Of a DNA stretch of 64,000 nt, positions 28,742 to 37,042 are shown piece after piece. The stretch is from DASUPK01 sp963848955 (GTDB lineage Bacteria > Actinomycetota > Thermoleophilia > Solirubrobacterales > 70-9). Within the stretch, counting starts at the first letter, position 1, and every line of letters begins with the position of its first letter. The position numbers and the translations under genes were made by a program. The notes under the pieces are model-generated. The model made no database searches, was not told the origin of the DNA, and saw only the letters and a list, made by a program, of their open reading frames with translations. The stretch is taken from the NCBI GenBank assembly GCA_963848955.1, contig CAWKFQ010000027.1:186001-250000 (forward strand), in the 5' to 3' direction.

Positions 28742-29152
28742 ATGCCCGAGCTCTACGGCCGGGAGCACGTCGAGCGCTATCGCGCCACCGACGGCAAGGA
28801 AGGCCATTACTGGCGCGAGGCCCTCGTGCTCTTGCTGACCACCACCGGCCGCAAGTCGGGCGAGACGCGGACCACGCCGCTGCTCTACGGGCGCCGAGGC
28901 GACGACATGGTGCTGATCGCCTCCAACGGCGGCGCGCCTGCGCACCCGCCCTGGTACCTCAACCTGAAGGCAGACCCCGAGGTCGAGGTGCAGATCAAGG
29001 GCGAGAAGTTCAAGTCCCGGGCGCGGGAGGCGACTCCCGAGGAAAGGCCGGAGCTATGGCGGACGATGGCCGGCTACTACCCGCCCTACGACGAATACCA
29101 GCAGCGGACCGAGAGGGAGATCCCGGTCATCGTGCTCGAGCGCGTTGACTAG
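28742..29152 (+). CDS. Deazaflavin (F420)-dependent nitroreductase family protein
   Basis: Small protein of 136 residues with the split-barrel fold of the Ddn family, which in mycobacteria reduces quinones and activates nitroimidazoles with F420H2. Characteristic stretches are LLLTTTGRKSGETRTTPLLYG, VLIASNGGAPAHPPWYLNL and a final VIVLERV. The start is ATG 28742; a 12-residue in-frame extension to 28706 is less likely. The electron donor is inferred from the family only. Confidence 0.85.
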   Translation: MPELYGREHVERYRATDGKEGHYWREALVLLLTTTGRKSGETRTTPLLYGRRGDDMVLIASNGGAPAHPPWYLNLKADPEVEVQIKGEKFKSRAREATPEERPELWRTMAGYYPPYDEYQQRTEREIPVIVLERVD

Positions 29153-29215
29153 CCGAGCAGGCTGAGGATCCGCGGGGGCCGCTCGCCCCAGCGCGGGCGG
29201 TGCGCGTAGCCGATC

Positions 29216-29270
29216 CGTGCGTTTTCCAAAGATCGGATCGGCGGCCCGATTCGTTTCTCGCTTACCACCG
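29216..29270 (+). repeat. Leader repeat, copy 1
   Basis: Starts CGTGCGT and carries GGCCCGATTCGT then TCTCGCT and ACCACCG. About 45 of 55 positions match the copy at 30859-30913, with one base of length difference. It lies 294 bases before the epoxide hydrolase start. Confidence 0.65.
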
Positions 29271-29366
29271 CACGCGTATCTGGGAGACGAGTCGAACCCC
29301 AACTAGGGATCCGGCGCTCCTGCTCTCACGCGAACGCAACACCGCGTCGGCTCCCACCAACAGTGC

Positions 29367-29384
29367 TGCTTTGCATGGAAAGCA
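29367..29384 (+). repeat. CTTT/AAAG hairpin 1 (centre GCATGG)
   Basis: Perfect 6-bp stem TGCTTT/TGCTTT-complement (TGCTTT, GCATGG, AAAGCA). It has the same geometry as hairpin 3 at 30966-30987, which has an 8-bp stem and the centre GCATCG; both follow a leader repeat by about 50-100 bases. Confidence 0.6.
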
Positions 29385-29563
29385 ACGGTCTCGCCGGCTG
29401 AGCTCTTCACCATCGAGGTGCGCCCCCTGCGGCCCTTGCATGTTCGCCACCAGAGGAATACGTTGGCCACGGCGCGATGGCGCCGAGTGTCTCGTCTCCG
29501 TCTGCGTCTCGATATCGAGCGAGGGCCTTACCGGCCCCGGAAATCGCAAGTCAGGAGCCGCAG

Positions 29564-30799
29564 ATGGAATCCTCAGCCTCGACCAAGCAGACCGCCGCCG
29601 ATCCGGGCACTGCCAAAGATGGAGCGATCCGACCGTTCAACATCGAGGTTCCGCAAGAGGATCTCGACGAGCTTCGCCGACGCATAACCGCTACCCGGTG
29701 GCCCTCCAAGGAGCTCGTCGACGATCGCTCGCAGGGCGTGCAACTGGCGACGATCCAGGAGCTCTCCCGCTACTGGGCGATGGATTACGACTGGCGCGCG
29801 TGCGAGGCGAGATTGAACGCGCTGCCGCAGTTCACGACCGAGATCGACGGGGTCGAGATCCACTTCATCCACGTCAAGTCGGAGCACGAGGACGCGTTGC
29901 CGCTGATCATGACGCACGGCTGGCCCGGCTCCGTCATCGAGCTGCTCGACACCGTCGGCCCGCTGACCGACCCGACCGCTCACGGCGGCACCCCCGAGGA
30001 CGCATTCCATCTGGTGCTGCCCTCCTTGCCTGGCTACGGCTTCTCGGGCGAGCCGACCGAGGTCGGCTGGGAGTCCGGCCGCATCGCACGCGCGTGGGCA
30101 GAGCTGATGGACCGCCTCGACTACTCGCGCTACGTCGCCCAGGGGGGCGACGTGGGCGCCGCCGTCACCGACGCGATGGGGCGCCAAGCACCCGAGGGGC
30201 TGCTCGGCATCCACGTGAGCGTGCTCGCCCAGGCGATCGGCCTCAAGGACCAACTGCCGGCGGAGTCCGAGCGGGAACGCGCGGCGCACAAAGCGCTCGA
30301 GACGTTCACGACGGACGGCTTCGGCGGCGTCCTGGAGCAGTCCACCCGGCCGCAGACGATCGGCTACTCGCTGCTGGATTCACCCGTCGGGCTGGCGGCC
30401 TGGATGCTCGACCACGACACGGACAGCTACTACAAGATCTCTCGCGCGTTCGTCGACGGCGAGCCTGTGGGCAATCTCTCCCGGGATAACATCGTTGACG
30501 ACATCACGCTGTACTGGCTGACGGGCACCGGGACCTCGGCGGTCCGGTGGTTCTGGGAGAGCGGACGGGCCCAGGCCGCAGCCGGTGCGGCGGGCCAGAC
30601 TCCTCCTGCGGTCTCGGTTCCGGTCGCCTTCACGACGTTCCCCGGCGAGGTCTGGGCTGCCCCGCGCAGCTGGGTCGAGCAGGTGTATCCCACTCTCGCC
30701 TACTTCAACGAAGTGGAGAAAGGCGGCCACTTCGCCGCCTGGGAGGAGCCCGAGCTGTTCTCGGAGGAGCTTCGGGCAGCGTTCAGCTCGGTGCGATGA
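29564..30799 (+). CDS. Epoxide hydrolase (EHN domain, alpha/beta hydrolase)
   Basis: Microsomal-type epoxide hydrolase converting epoxides to diols. An N-terminal EHN domain (from IRPFNIEVPQEDLDELRRR) is followed by the alpha/beta hydrolase core: oxyanion region HGWPGS, nucleophile Asp in AQGGDVGAA, a cap with candidate Tyr (TLYWLTGT), and catalytic His in EKGGHFAAWEEPE. 411 residues. ATG 29564 is chosen for its CAGGAG ribosome site; the frame is open further upstream without homology. It stands alone between repeats, so its physiological substrate is unknown. Confidence 0.93.
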   Translation: MESSASTKQTAADPGTAKDGAIRPFNIEVPQEDLDELRRRITATRWPSKELVDDRSQGVQLATIQELSRYWAMDYDWRACEARLNALPQFTTEIDGVEIHFIHVKSEHEDALPLIMTHGWPGSVIELLDTVGPLTDPTAHGGTPEDAFHLVLPSLPGYGFSGEPTEVGWESGRIARAWAELMDRLDYSRYVAQGGDVGAAVTDAMGRQAPEGLLGIHVSVLAQAIGLKDQLPAESERERAAHKALETFTTDGFGGVLEQSTRPQTIGYSLLDSPVGLAAWMLDHDTDSYYKISRAFVDGEPVGNLSRDNIVDDITLYWLTGTGTSAVRWFWESGRAQAAAGAAGQTPPAVSVPVAFTTFPGEVWAAPRSWVEQVYPTLAYFNEVEKGGHFAAWEEPELFSEELRAAFSSVR

Positions 30800-30826
30800 C
30801 GGCTGGTCAGCTCGACTAGTGAGATA

Positions 30827-30848
30827 GCCGCTTTGGACGAAAAGCAGC
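30827..30848 (+). repeat. CTTT/AAAG hairpin 2 (centre GGACGA)
   Basis: GCCGCTTT, GGACGA, AAAGCAGC: 7 of 8 arm positions pair. The surrounding 30 bases match the reverse complement of the copy at 33346-33375 at 27 of 30 positions. It lies 27 bases after the epoxide hydrolase stop. No T-run follows, so it does not look like a standard terminator. Confidence 0.65.
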
Positions 30849-30858
30849 ACCCTGAATT

Positions 30859-30913
30859 CGTGCGTCTCCGAAAGGGTCGGATAGGTGGCCCGATTCGTCT
30901 CTCGCTACCACCG
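30859..30913 (+). repeat. Leader repeat, copy 2
   Basis: Second copy of the leader at 29216-29270, again followed by a CTTT/AAAG hairpin (30966-30987) and then a single gene (31112). Two unrelated accessory genes therefore share one kind of 5' region. Confidence 0.65.
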
Positions 30914-30965
30914 TCCTAGGATCCGAGAGCGGACGACGCTACCCGCCTAGCGGTGTCGCGGAATA

Positions 30966-30987
30966 GCTCCTTTGCATCGAAAGGAGC
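30966..30987 (+). repeat. CTTT/AAAG hairpin 3 (centre GCATCG)
   Basis: Perfect 8-bp stem GCTCCTTT/AAAGGAGC around GCATCG. It is 124 bases before the start of the calcium-binding-repeat gene. Confidence 0.65.
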
Positions 30988-31111
30988 AAGCTTCAGTGGC
31001 GTGCGATCCGCGGGTGGCCTAGAGGCTTGGCGCGTCCATCTCGGCCACTTGACAGTCGGACTGGCCCCCTGAGAGAGTCGCCTAGACGGCATCTCAACGA
31101 GGGAGGGATGA

Positions 31112-31729
31112 ATGACTCGCAGGAGCGGTTGGGCGACCACGATCGCGGCCGTCGCGATCCTGACGCTAGGGGTCCTGGCCCTCGCTCCGGCGGGCGCCCA
31201 GGCGGGGTCGGCGTCCGTGAGGATCACCGGCGGCAACACACTGCAGGTGGTGGGCGACGACACCGCCAACGACATCTCCGTGGAAAGTGGGTTCAACCCC
31301 GCGTGCCCCGGTGGAGGGCGCTGCTTCTGGTTTCAATCCAAGACTTCCGTGATGATCGCCTCGGCGCCGTGCGTCGCCAGTGACGGGCCGCCGGGGACGG
31401 GCCACCGGGCAGTCTGTCCCCCGGAAGGGCTGAAGAGAGTGGCGATGTTCGGCCGGGGCGGTCGCGACACCCTCGACGGCGTAACTAAATTCCTGACAGC
31501 CGACCTTCACGGCGACTCCGGCAACGACAGGCTCATCGCCGGCTACGGGAACGCCACCCTTTTCGGCGGCCGCGGGAACGACGACCTGATCGGCGGCCCC
31601 GGCAATAATCTGCTGATGGGCCAGGCCGGAAACGACGGCATGGACGGCAGAAAGGGCCACGATCGCTGCATCGGCGGCTCTGGCCGGGACAGTCCGCGTC
31701 AATGCGAACGGGTGAGATCTGTTCCGTAG
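31112..31729 (+). CDS. Secreted protein with RTX-like calcium-binding repeats
   Basis: 205 residues with a signal peptide (hydrophobic IAAVAILTLGVLALAP, cleavage near GAQA) and a C-terminal half of degenerate nonapeptide repeats of the GGxGxDxLx type: GDSGNDRLIAG, FGGRGNDDLIGG, MGQAGNDGMDG and GGSGRD. Such repeats bind calcium and fold after export. The middle has four cysteines that could form disulfides. A GGGAGGG ribosome site precedes the ATG. The role is unknown; no RTX export operon lies nearby, so export is probably by Sec. Confidence 0.8.
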   Translation: MTRRSGWATTIAAVAILTLGVLALAPAGAQAGSASVRITGGNTLQVVGDDTANDISVESGFNPACPGGGRCFWFQSKTSVMIASAPCVASDGPPGTGHRAVCPPEGLKRVAMFGRGGRDTLDGVTKFLTADLHGDSGNDRLIAGYGNATLFGGRGNDDLIGGPGNNLLMGQAGNDGMDGRKGHDRCIGGSGRDSPRQCERVRSVP

Positions 31730-31805
31730 CAGCGAGCCGCCTCCCTCAAGAAAGTGAAGAAGAAGGCGAGGCTGCTTCGGGTCTAAAGCCATTCTGTCCG
31801 AATAG

Positions 31806-31823
31806 CGCTTTGGACGAAAAGCG
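31806..31823 (+). repeat. CTTT/AAAG hairpin 4 (centre GGACGA)
   Basis: Perfect 6-bp stem CGCTTT/AAAGCG around GGACGA. It abuts the 3' end of the recombinase gene, whose TAA stop is the next triplet (31824-31826 on the minus strand). Confidence 0.65.
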
Positions 31824-32458
31824 TTAGCCCGCTAGCGCAGCCGCCGCGGGAATCACGGGCGGGCGACGGGTTCGGATCGCTTCGATGATCTCGCCGCTGT
31901 CGATGCCCTGCAGGGAGATCGAAGTGACGCCGAGGTTCGCGTGGCCGAGCTGGCGCTGGATGACGTTGATCGGGAGCCCTTCCCTGGCCATCTCCACCGC
32001 ATGAGCATGACGGAGCTGATGCGGAGCGAACCGCCGGCGGACCCCAGCTCTCGAGGCGACGCGGTGAAGCGTGACGCGAGCTTGCGAACTCGACCAGGGT
32101 CGGCCCCGCGTTGGACCGCTGATCACGCAGAACAACGGACCGATCGGTAGCGAGACCCGGACCTCAAGCCACGGGTGCAGCTGCCCCAGGCCCAGTCGTC
32201 CATCCCAACCTCCCGGCGACGACCGCCCTTACCGCGGCGGACGACCACCGCTCCTCGCATGGTCTCGAGGTCACCCTCAGTGAGGGCGAGTGCTTCCGAG
32301 ATCCGCAGCCCGGCTCGCCAGAGCACCACGATGAGACCCCGTAGGCGGCAACCAAACGTGTCGTCACCCGCCTGCTTCATCACCGCGACTATCTCCTCGA
32401 CACGCGGGGGATCAGCGGAAAAGCATCGCCCCTTGTTTCCGGGTGTGGACGCGAGCAT
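31824..32458 (-). pseudogene. Tyrosine recombinase lacking core-binding domain, frameshifted, catalytic Tyr replaced by Ser
   Basis: Recognisable integrase catalytic domain of about 210 residues with no N-terminal SAM-like domain, a short form I associate with Solirubrobacterales. The first catalytic Arg is in WRAGLRISEALAL, the Lys in RRGKGGRR, and the HxxR box in APHQLRHAHAVEMAREG followed by LGHANLGVTS. The expected nucleophile position, in TSIYLQGID of relatives, reads TSISLQGID; the Ser codon is at 31914-31916 and differs from TAC by one base. A one-base shift near 32125-32160 splits the frame. The ATG 32458 has a strong GGAGGA ribosome site. Either change would inactivate it; the frameshift may be an assembly error. 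Confidence 0.8.
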
Positions 32459-32489
32459 GGTTCCTCCGTTCTTCGTGGGACGGAGGGAT

Positions 32490-32530
32490 GCTTCTCGGCC
32501 AAAGCGAGTAGCCACTTTGACGAAGAGCGT
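32490..32530. repeat. Degenerate hairpin pair 5
   Basis: GCTTCTCGGCCAAAGC (32490-32505) is a worn copy in the reverse orientation, followed directly by GCCACTTTGACGAAGAGCG (32511-32529), a worn copy in the forward orientation. The pair lies 32 bases upstream of the recombinase start, so this gene has hairpins at both ends. Confidence 0.45.
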
Positions 32531-32581
32531 TACTTTGGACGCCCCACCGCGGTGCGCGCCACCGGGGCGCGCATGGGCGTC

Positions 32582-33295
32582 CTAGCCGGACTGGATCGGC
32601 CGACCTTCAGAGGGCTGCACCAAGACCCAACCGCGGCCCGAGAGGCCCAGCTGGAAGCTCTCGCCCGAGCCCATCCCGATCAGGCTCTTCGCTTGGACCT
32701 CAGTCTTCAGCGTCGTCGAGACGCCGCCAGACCATGCGATCGCCGCCTGCGGATCCGCGAACGTGGGCGAGCTACCCACGTCGAGCTTTACGGGTTCGCC
32801 ATCCGAGATAAGCGCAACCAGCCCGGTTCCGCGCAGGTGGATGTTGAAGAGGCCGCCGGCAAGCATCCCAGCCGTGCCTCCCTTCACCCGCGTCACATCC
32901 CACTCGATCTCGGTCTCGAACGCGAGGATGTTCTCTCCACTCACCGTGATTGACTCGTTACTCAGGCGCAGCACGTGGACGAGCATCGCCTGGTGGGCGA
33001 GGAACAACTCGCCGGTCCCCTCCGCCTGCATCAGCCGTAGCGACTCGCCCGTCGCTGCCTTTTTCAGGAGGCGCCCGAGCCCACCCCCCTTGTGCTCGAA
33101 CCGGACATCGCCCTGGTACGCGACCATCGCCCCGTTCTTCGCCATCACCGAGGCCTCGGCCAACTCGACTTTCAATAGCCGCGGACCCTGAAGCGTGAAC
33201 GCCTCTCCTGTCTCGATCTCCTGGTATTTGGCGAGCGAGTTGTCGATTTCCGTCATTGGTGACTTGATCCAGGAGTGCGGGTCCGCGACGACCAT
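32582..33295 (-). CDS. AIM24 family protein
   Basis: Beta-rich protein of the AIM24/DUF124 family, widespread and of unknown biochemical function. Typical stretches: GAMVAYQGDVRFEHKGGGLGRLLKKAATGE, whose core is GAMVAYQGDVRF, plus GTGELFLAHQ, GMLAGGLFNIHLRGTG and the ending GRGWVLVQPSEG. 237 residues from ATG 33295, or 224 from ATG 33256, where the family alignment could also begin; neither has a strong ribosome site. It stands alone between hairpins 5 and 6. Confidence 0.82.
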   Translation of the reverse strand: MVVADPHSWIKSPMTEIDNSLAKYQEIETGEAFTLQGPRLLKVELAEASVMAKNGAMVAYQGDVRFEHKGGGLGRLLKKAATGESLRLMQAEGTGELFLAHQAMLVHVLRLSNESITVSGENILAFETEIEWDVTRVKGGTAGMLAGGLFNIHLRGTGLVALISDGEPVKLDVGSSPTFADPQAAIAWSGGVSTTLKTEVQAKSLIGMGSGESFQLGLSGRGWVLVQPSEGRPIQSG

Positions 33296-33347
33296 ACATT
33301 GCGGCGAGCGGCCACCTGGGTGACGATCCCGAACTCCTGGAAACAGT

Positions 33348-33369
33348 GCCGCTTCTCGTCCAAAGCGGC
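33348..33369 (-). repeat. CTTT/AAAG hairpin 6 (centre TCGTCC, inverted copy)
   Basis: Perfect 7-bp stem GCCGCTT/AAGCGGC. Read on the minus strand it gives the GGACGA centre in the opposite orientation to hairpins 2 and 4. It lies 53 bases upstream of the AIM24 gene start. The remaining 210 bases to the flavoprotein gene hold no feature I can name. Confidence 0.65.
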
Positions 33370-33580
33370 TATTTCAAGAGGCTGTGGCTTTGGCAGCTCA
33401 GGGCTCCGTATTCACGCGAAAGCGCAATCGCGAATCGGCGCGTTAGGTGATGGAAGTGGCGGGTCTCGGTCCGAATCCGCAGTTATGGGTCAAGTAGTCA
33501 AAGACAGCGGACTCGCTGCCGGCTGCTGCTTATCTGAACGACGCTCTGCCGATCAAGACATCTCCCACGGATCGATGAAC

Positions 33581-35068
33581 TCAACGTCGAGGTCCTACTT
33601 CCCGACCCAGCATGCCAGCCCGGGATTCATCGAGCTCTTCATCGTTCAGACCCGGCTGGCCACCAGGTCCGCCATCGCGAAAGCCAAGGCCCGCGAGCTC
33701 CGCCATCGCCGCGATCCCGGGGCCGACGGCGGCGCGGAAGCGCTCTGCGGCGGCCGCCAGATCGTCATCAACGGCCTGTCCGGGTGGAACGCGCGCGGGG
33801 TTCAGAGCCACGCTGTCGGCCCACTCCTTGATGTCGGGCTCGGCGCTAAACGCGAGTGATGCACGGCCGCCCAGGACCTGCATCACCGCCCAGTCGGTGG
33901 GTGTGTCCGAGAGCGGCGACGGGGGGCACAGCCGGTTCTTCTCAGCATCGTCTTCGCGGGTTGCCTCCACGTACCCGATCAGTGCCGCCGCCAGGCAGGG
34001 GAAGCCCGCCCGGACCGGCTGAATCGTGATCGCCTCGTCGCCCCAGATCGGAATCAGCGGCGGGTACTGCAGCCCGGACGCGGCGCAGTGGACGACCACC
34101 GCGTCCCTGTCGATCGCGGCATCGCCCTCGTCCAGTTCGATCCGCCCGGGCTCGATCCCACGGACGTGTCCGAGCCGGACCACCCGCTCGATGCTGCGCA
34201 ACAGGTCGAGCTCCCACTGGGCAAGCGTCGGTGTCTTCGCCATGGTCGGCGTCAGCGAGGGGTCGATGCGGAGCATCACCCCCGCGGCTTCCATTCGCAG
34301 GAAGAGGTCATCCGGGGAGGAGGCCGCGATTGCCGCCTCCATGACGTCGGCAGCCATCCCGATGAACACGGCGGGGTCGGGCTGGAGGACCGCGCGGTTG
34401 AACATCCACGGCTCGCGGGGCCGAACCCAGCAGATCGACTCCGGGTCGACTCCGCTTTCGAGCAGCCACACGCAGGCGTCGGTTGCCGTCTTCCCGGACC
34501 CGACGATCACGAACTCCCGGGGTGCGGTTTCCAGCCTCGGTAGCTCGTTGACCGGCAGCGCCCGGACCCCGTCGGCGACGCCGAACGGCGGCTCGGTGGT
34601 CGCGGGGATCTCCGGGGCGAGGTAGCGGGCGTCGACGATCCGGCAATCCGGGCCGGCTTGGTAACGCTGTCCGGACATGCGCGAGACGAACGAGCCGTCA
34701 CCCAGGTACTCGCAGTTCGGGTGGAACTCCACCCGGCCCGAGGGCACCAGTTGCTCGTTCAGCACCCGCTCGTAGTAGGCGCAGATCTCCGCAGCGCTCG
34801 CCCGTTCGTGCAGGCCGGCCTCGGGGCCCTCGCGCTGGATCGATCCGGAGCCCAGCACCGTCGAGGCCACTCCGTAGAACGAGGACGCCTGGTGCAGCCG
34901 CACGAACGGGTACGCATCGAGCCAATGGCCGCCGGGCCCGTGCCGGCGATCGACCAGGGCGACCTGCACGTCCGCATGCCGGATCAGGGCGTCGGCGAAA
35001 GCCATGCCCGACGCCCCGGCTCCGACTACCAGGTAGTCAGCCTCGAGCGCACATGCCATTGCGGTCAT
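33581..35068 (-). CDS. FAD/NAD(P)-binding flavoprotein oxidoreductase
   Basis: 495-residue flavoprotein. The N-terminal Rossmann motif is DYLVVGAGASGMAFADAL with VALVDRRHGPGGHW, as in flavin monooxygenases and lycopene-cyclase-like enzymes, and a second dinucleotide site is VIVGSGKTATDACVWLL in the middle. The reaction cannot be told. A near copy of its first ~30 codons lies directly upstream (35065-35166). It is intact despite the frameshifts in neighbours. Confidence 0.8.
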   Translation of the reverse strand: MTAMACALEADYLVVGAGASGMAFADALIRHADVQVALVDRRHGPGGHWLDAYPFVRLHQASSFYGVASTVLGSGSIQREGPEAGLHERASAAEICAYYERVLNEQLVPSGRVEFHPNCEYLGDGSFVSRMSGQRYQAGPDCRIVDARYLAPEIPATTEPPFGVADGVRALPVNELPRLETAPREFVIVGSGKTATDACVWLLESGVDPESICWVRPREPWMFNRAVLQPDPAVFIGMAADVMEAAIAASSPDDLFLRMEAAGVMLRIDPSLTPTMAKTPTLAQWELDLLRSIERVVRLGHVRGIEPGRIELDEGDAAIDRDAVVVHCAASGLQYPPLIPIWGDEAITIQPVRAGFPCLAAALIGYVEATREDDAEKNRLCPPSPLSDTPTDWAVMQVLGGRASLAFSAEPDIKEWADSVALNPARVPPGQAVDDDLAAAAERFRAAVGPGIAAMAELAGLGFRDGGPGGQPGLNDEELDESRAGMLGREVGPRR

Positions 35069-35166
35069 TCAAGCAGCTGGATCAGGGCGTCGGCGAAAGC
35101 CATGCCCGACGCCCCGGCACCGACCACCAAGTAGTCGGCCTCGAGAGCACCTGACATCGTGGTCAT
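35065..35166 (-). pseudogene. Duplicated 5' fragment of the flavoprotein gene
   Basis: 33-codon open frame, MTTMSGALEADYLVVGAGAS onward to ADALIQLLE, then TGA. It is a diverged tandem copy of the start of the downstream gene: the last 37 bases are identical, while the first ~50 differ mostly at synonymous positions. Its stop overlaps the ATG of the full gene. This looks like the remnant of a deleted tandem paralogue. Confidence 0.7.
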
Positions 35167-35366
35167 TCAAGCCACGGGCGTCGTGACCGCATTCGCACGC
35201 ACGGACTGTTCATAACCGCAAGCTTCACATCTGCTCAAGCTGCGCCCAAGCAAGGTGGTGAGCCGACTCATACTGGGATCGTGCCGAGCCTGGGCAGTCG
35301 CCGGCCGATCCCGCTCGGAACCGGTTCCGACGACAGCGACCCCCGCGGGTAGGCTGCGCCCGCCAG

Positions 35367-36583
35367 ATGGACGCCGTCGACACGACATCGGTGATGGTGA
35401 TGGTCGGCACCGCGGCCTTGGCCGGGCTGCTGGTGATGGCGATCTCGCCGAAGCTGGTGCTGCCGGTGGTGGTGGTCGAGCTGCTGCTGGGGATCGCGAT
35501 CGGGCCGCAGGCACTCGACATCGCGGAGATCGACCCGACCACGGAGTTCCTCGGCGACCTCGGCCTCGGGATGCTCTTCTTCTTCGCGGGCTACGAGATC
35601 GACTTCGAGCGGATCAGGGGCAGGCCGCTGAAGCTCGGGGCGATCGGCCTGGCTGTTCTCCCTGGTCCTCGCCTACGGCCTCGGTGGAGTCCTCGCCGCC
35701 GGCGGGGTGGTGCTCTCCTACCTCTACACGGGCTCGGCGATGGCGACGACGGCGATCGGGACGCTGATCCCGATCCTCAAGGACGCCGGCGAGTTGAAGA
35801 CCCGCTTCGGCACCTACCTGCTCGCGGCGGGCGCGATGGGCGAGTTCGGGCCGATCCTGCTGATCACGCTGATCCTCTCCGGTGCGAATCCGCTCCACGA
35901 AGCGCTGATCCTGATCGCGTTCGTCGTCGTCGCGGTGATCACGGCACTGCTCGCGGTGCGCTCGGCGTGGACGGGGCTGGCCGCTGCTCGAGCGCACCCT
36001 CGAGACCCGAGCCAACTCGCCGTCCGGCTCGCCGTCGTGTTGGTCTTCGGGCTGGCGCGCTGGCCGCCGACCTGGGCCTGGACCTGCTGCTCGGCGGATT
36101 CGTCGCCGGCATGATCACCCGCTTGGCGGTGCGCGACCGCGAGGTCACGGTGCTCGAGTCGAAGCTGACGGCGGTCGGGTACGGGCTGCTGATCCCGTTC
36201 TTCTTCATCACGAGCGGCATGAACTTCGACCTGGACGCGCTCACCAGCTCGCCTCGGCTGTGCTGAAGATGCTCATGTTCATCGCGCTCTTCCTGGTCGT
36301 CCGCGGCGTGCCCGCGCTGTTGCTCTACCGCGGCGCGATCCCCGTCGCTGCGCGACCGGGTCGCCCTCGCCTTCTACTTCGGGACGAGCTGCCCCTGGTG
36401 GTCGCGATCACCACGATCGCGGTCGAACAGGGCAAGATGCTGAGCTCCACCTCCGCGGGGCTGGTGGGCGCCGCGATCATCTCGACGCTCGTGTTCCCGC
36501 TGGTCGCACTTCGCATCCGGCGCGAGAGCGAGCCCGAGGAGGTCAGCAAGCCGACCGGGACGCAGCCTCAGCCCGCAGGCTGA
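35367..36583 (+). CDS. Cation/proton antiporter, Kef/NhaP-type (several frameshifts)
   Basis: Membrane exchanger of the CPA2 family. The first part (LVLPVVVVELLLGIAIGPQ, then FFFAGYEIDF) and later parts (SAMATTAIGTLIPIL, LLGGFVAGMITRLAVR, IPFFFITSGMNFDLDAL, LPLVVAITTIA) are all typical of the Na+/H+ exchanger domain. At least four one-base shifts divide it (near 35655, 35985, 36055 and 36250, perhaps also 36355). No C-terminal TrkA-N domain is present. The transported ion is unknown. It converges on soxR with 16 bases of overlap. Confidence 0.8.
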
Positions 36584-37017
36584 TCGCCGACCCAATACCG
36601 CGGCCCGGGCCCGAGTCGGCTCGCGCGGTCGCCGGGGTTCGCGAGCGCGCACCGGTCCAAAGACAGGCAGCCGCACCCGATGCACTCCGTCAGCCCGGCC
36701 TTGAGGCGCTCGAGCTCGGCGATGCGCTCGTCGATGCGCGACGTCCAGCCGCTCGAGAGGCGGGACCAGTCGCGGCGGCCTGGCGCGCGGCCCGGGGGCA
36801 GCTTCGCGAGCTCGTCGCCGATCTCCTCGAGCGTGAGCCCGATCCTCTGGGCGAAGACGATGAACGCGATCCGCCGCAGGACCGCCCGTGGGTAGCGGCG
36901 GTGACCGGAGCCCGCGCGCTCGGAGGCGATCAATCCGCGGTCCTCGTAGTAGCGCAGCGCCGAGGCCGCGACGCCGCTGCGCCGCGAGACCTCGCCGATC
37001 GTCAGGAGCTCGTCCAC
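36568..37017 (-). CDS. soxR: Redox-sensitive transcriptional activator SoxR
   Basis: MerR-family regulator that senses redox-cycling compounds with a [2Fe-2S] cluster. The N-terminal winged helix reads TIGEVSRRSGVAASALRYYE, a dimerisation helix follows, and the C-terminus has the cluster motif CIGCGCLSLDRC with four cysteines, then ALANPGD, as in SoxR. I use GTG 37017 (149 residues); TTG 37032, with GGGCGAG upstream, is possible. It is divergent from the gene at 37105, with a SoxR-box promoter between. Confidence 0.92.
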   Translation of the reverse strand: MDELLTIGEVSRRSGVAASALRYYEDRGLIASERAGSGHRRYPRAVLRRIAFIVFAQRIGLTLEEIGDELAKLPPGRAPGRRDWSRLSSGWTSRIDERIAELERLKAGLTECIGCGCLSLDRCALANPGDRASRLGPGPRYWVGDQPAG

Positions 37018-37042
37018 GCCGGAAGCCAAGCAGATCTCGCCC

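Larger units (their letters stand above)
29153..29563. other. 411-base gene-free stretch before epoxide hydrolase
   Basis: Holds the first copy of a leader repeat (29216-29270) and a 6-bp hairpin (29367-29384) that recur downstream of the epoxide hydrolase. No conserved open frame is visible on either strand. It marks the left edge of the accessory region. Confidence 0.5.

Noticed and set aside
29200..30489. 429-codon frame overlapping the epoxide hydrolase
   Set aside because: The epoxide hydrolase frame has full catalytic motifs and this one has none.
30827..30848. Hairpins read as integron attC sites
   Set aside because: Classical attC has conserved core GTTRRRY and RYYYAAC ends; these sites lack them, so they are not standard attC. 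A different recombinase site remains possible.
31049..31054. TTGACA promoter before the calcium-repeat gene
   Set aside because: The -35 match is exact but no -10 hexamer lies at 16-19 bases, so I did not call a promoter.
31824..32458. Recombinase as evidence of a prophage
   Set aside because: No structural, packaging or lysis genes lie nearby; only single accessory genes and hairpins do.
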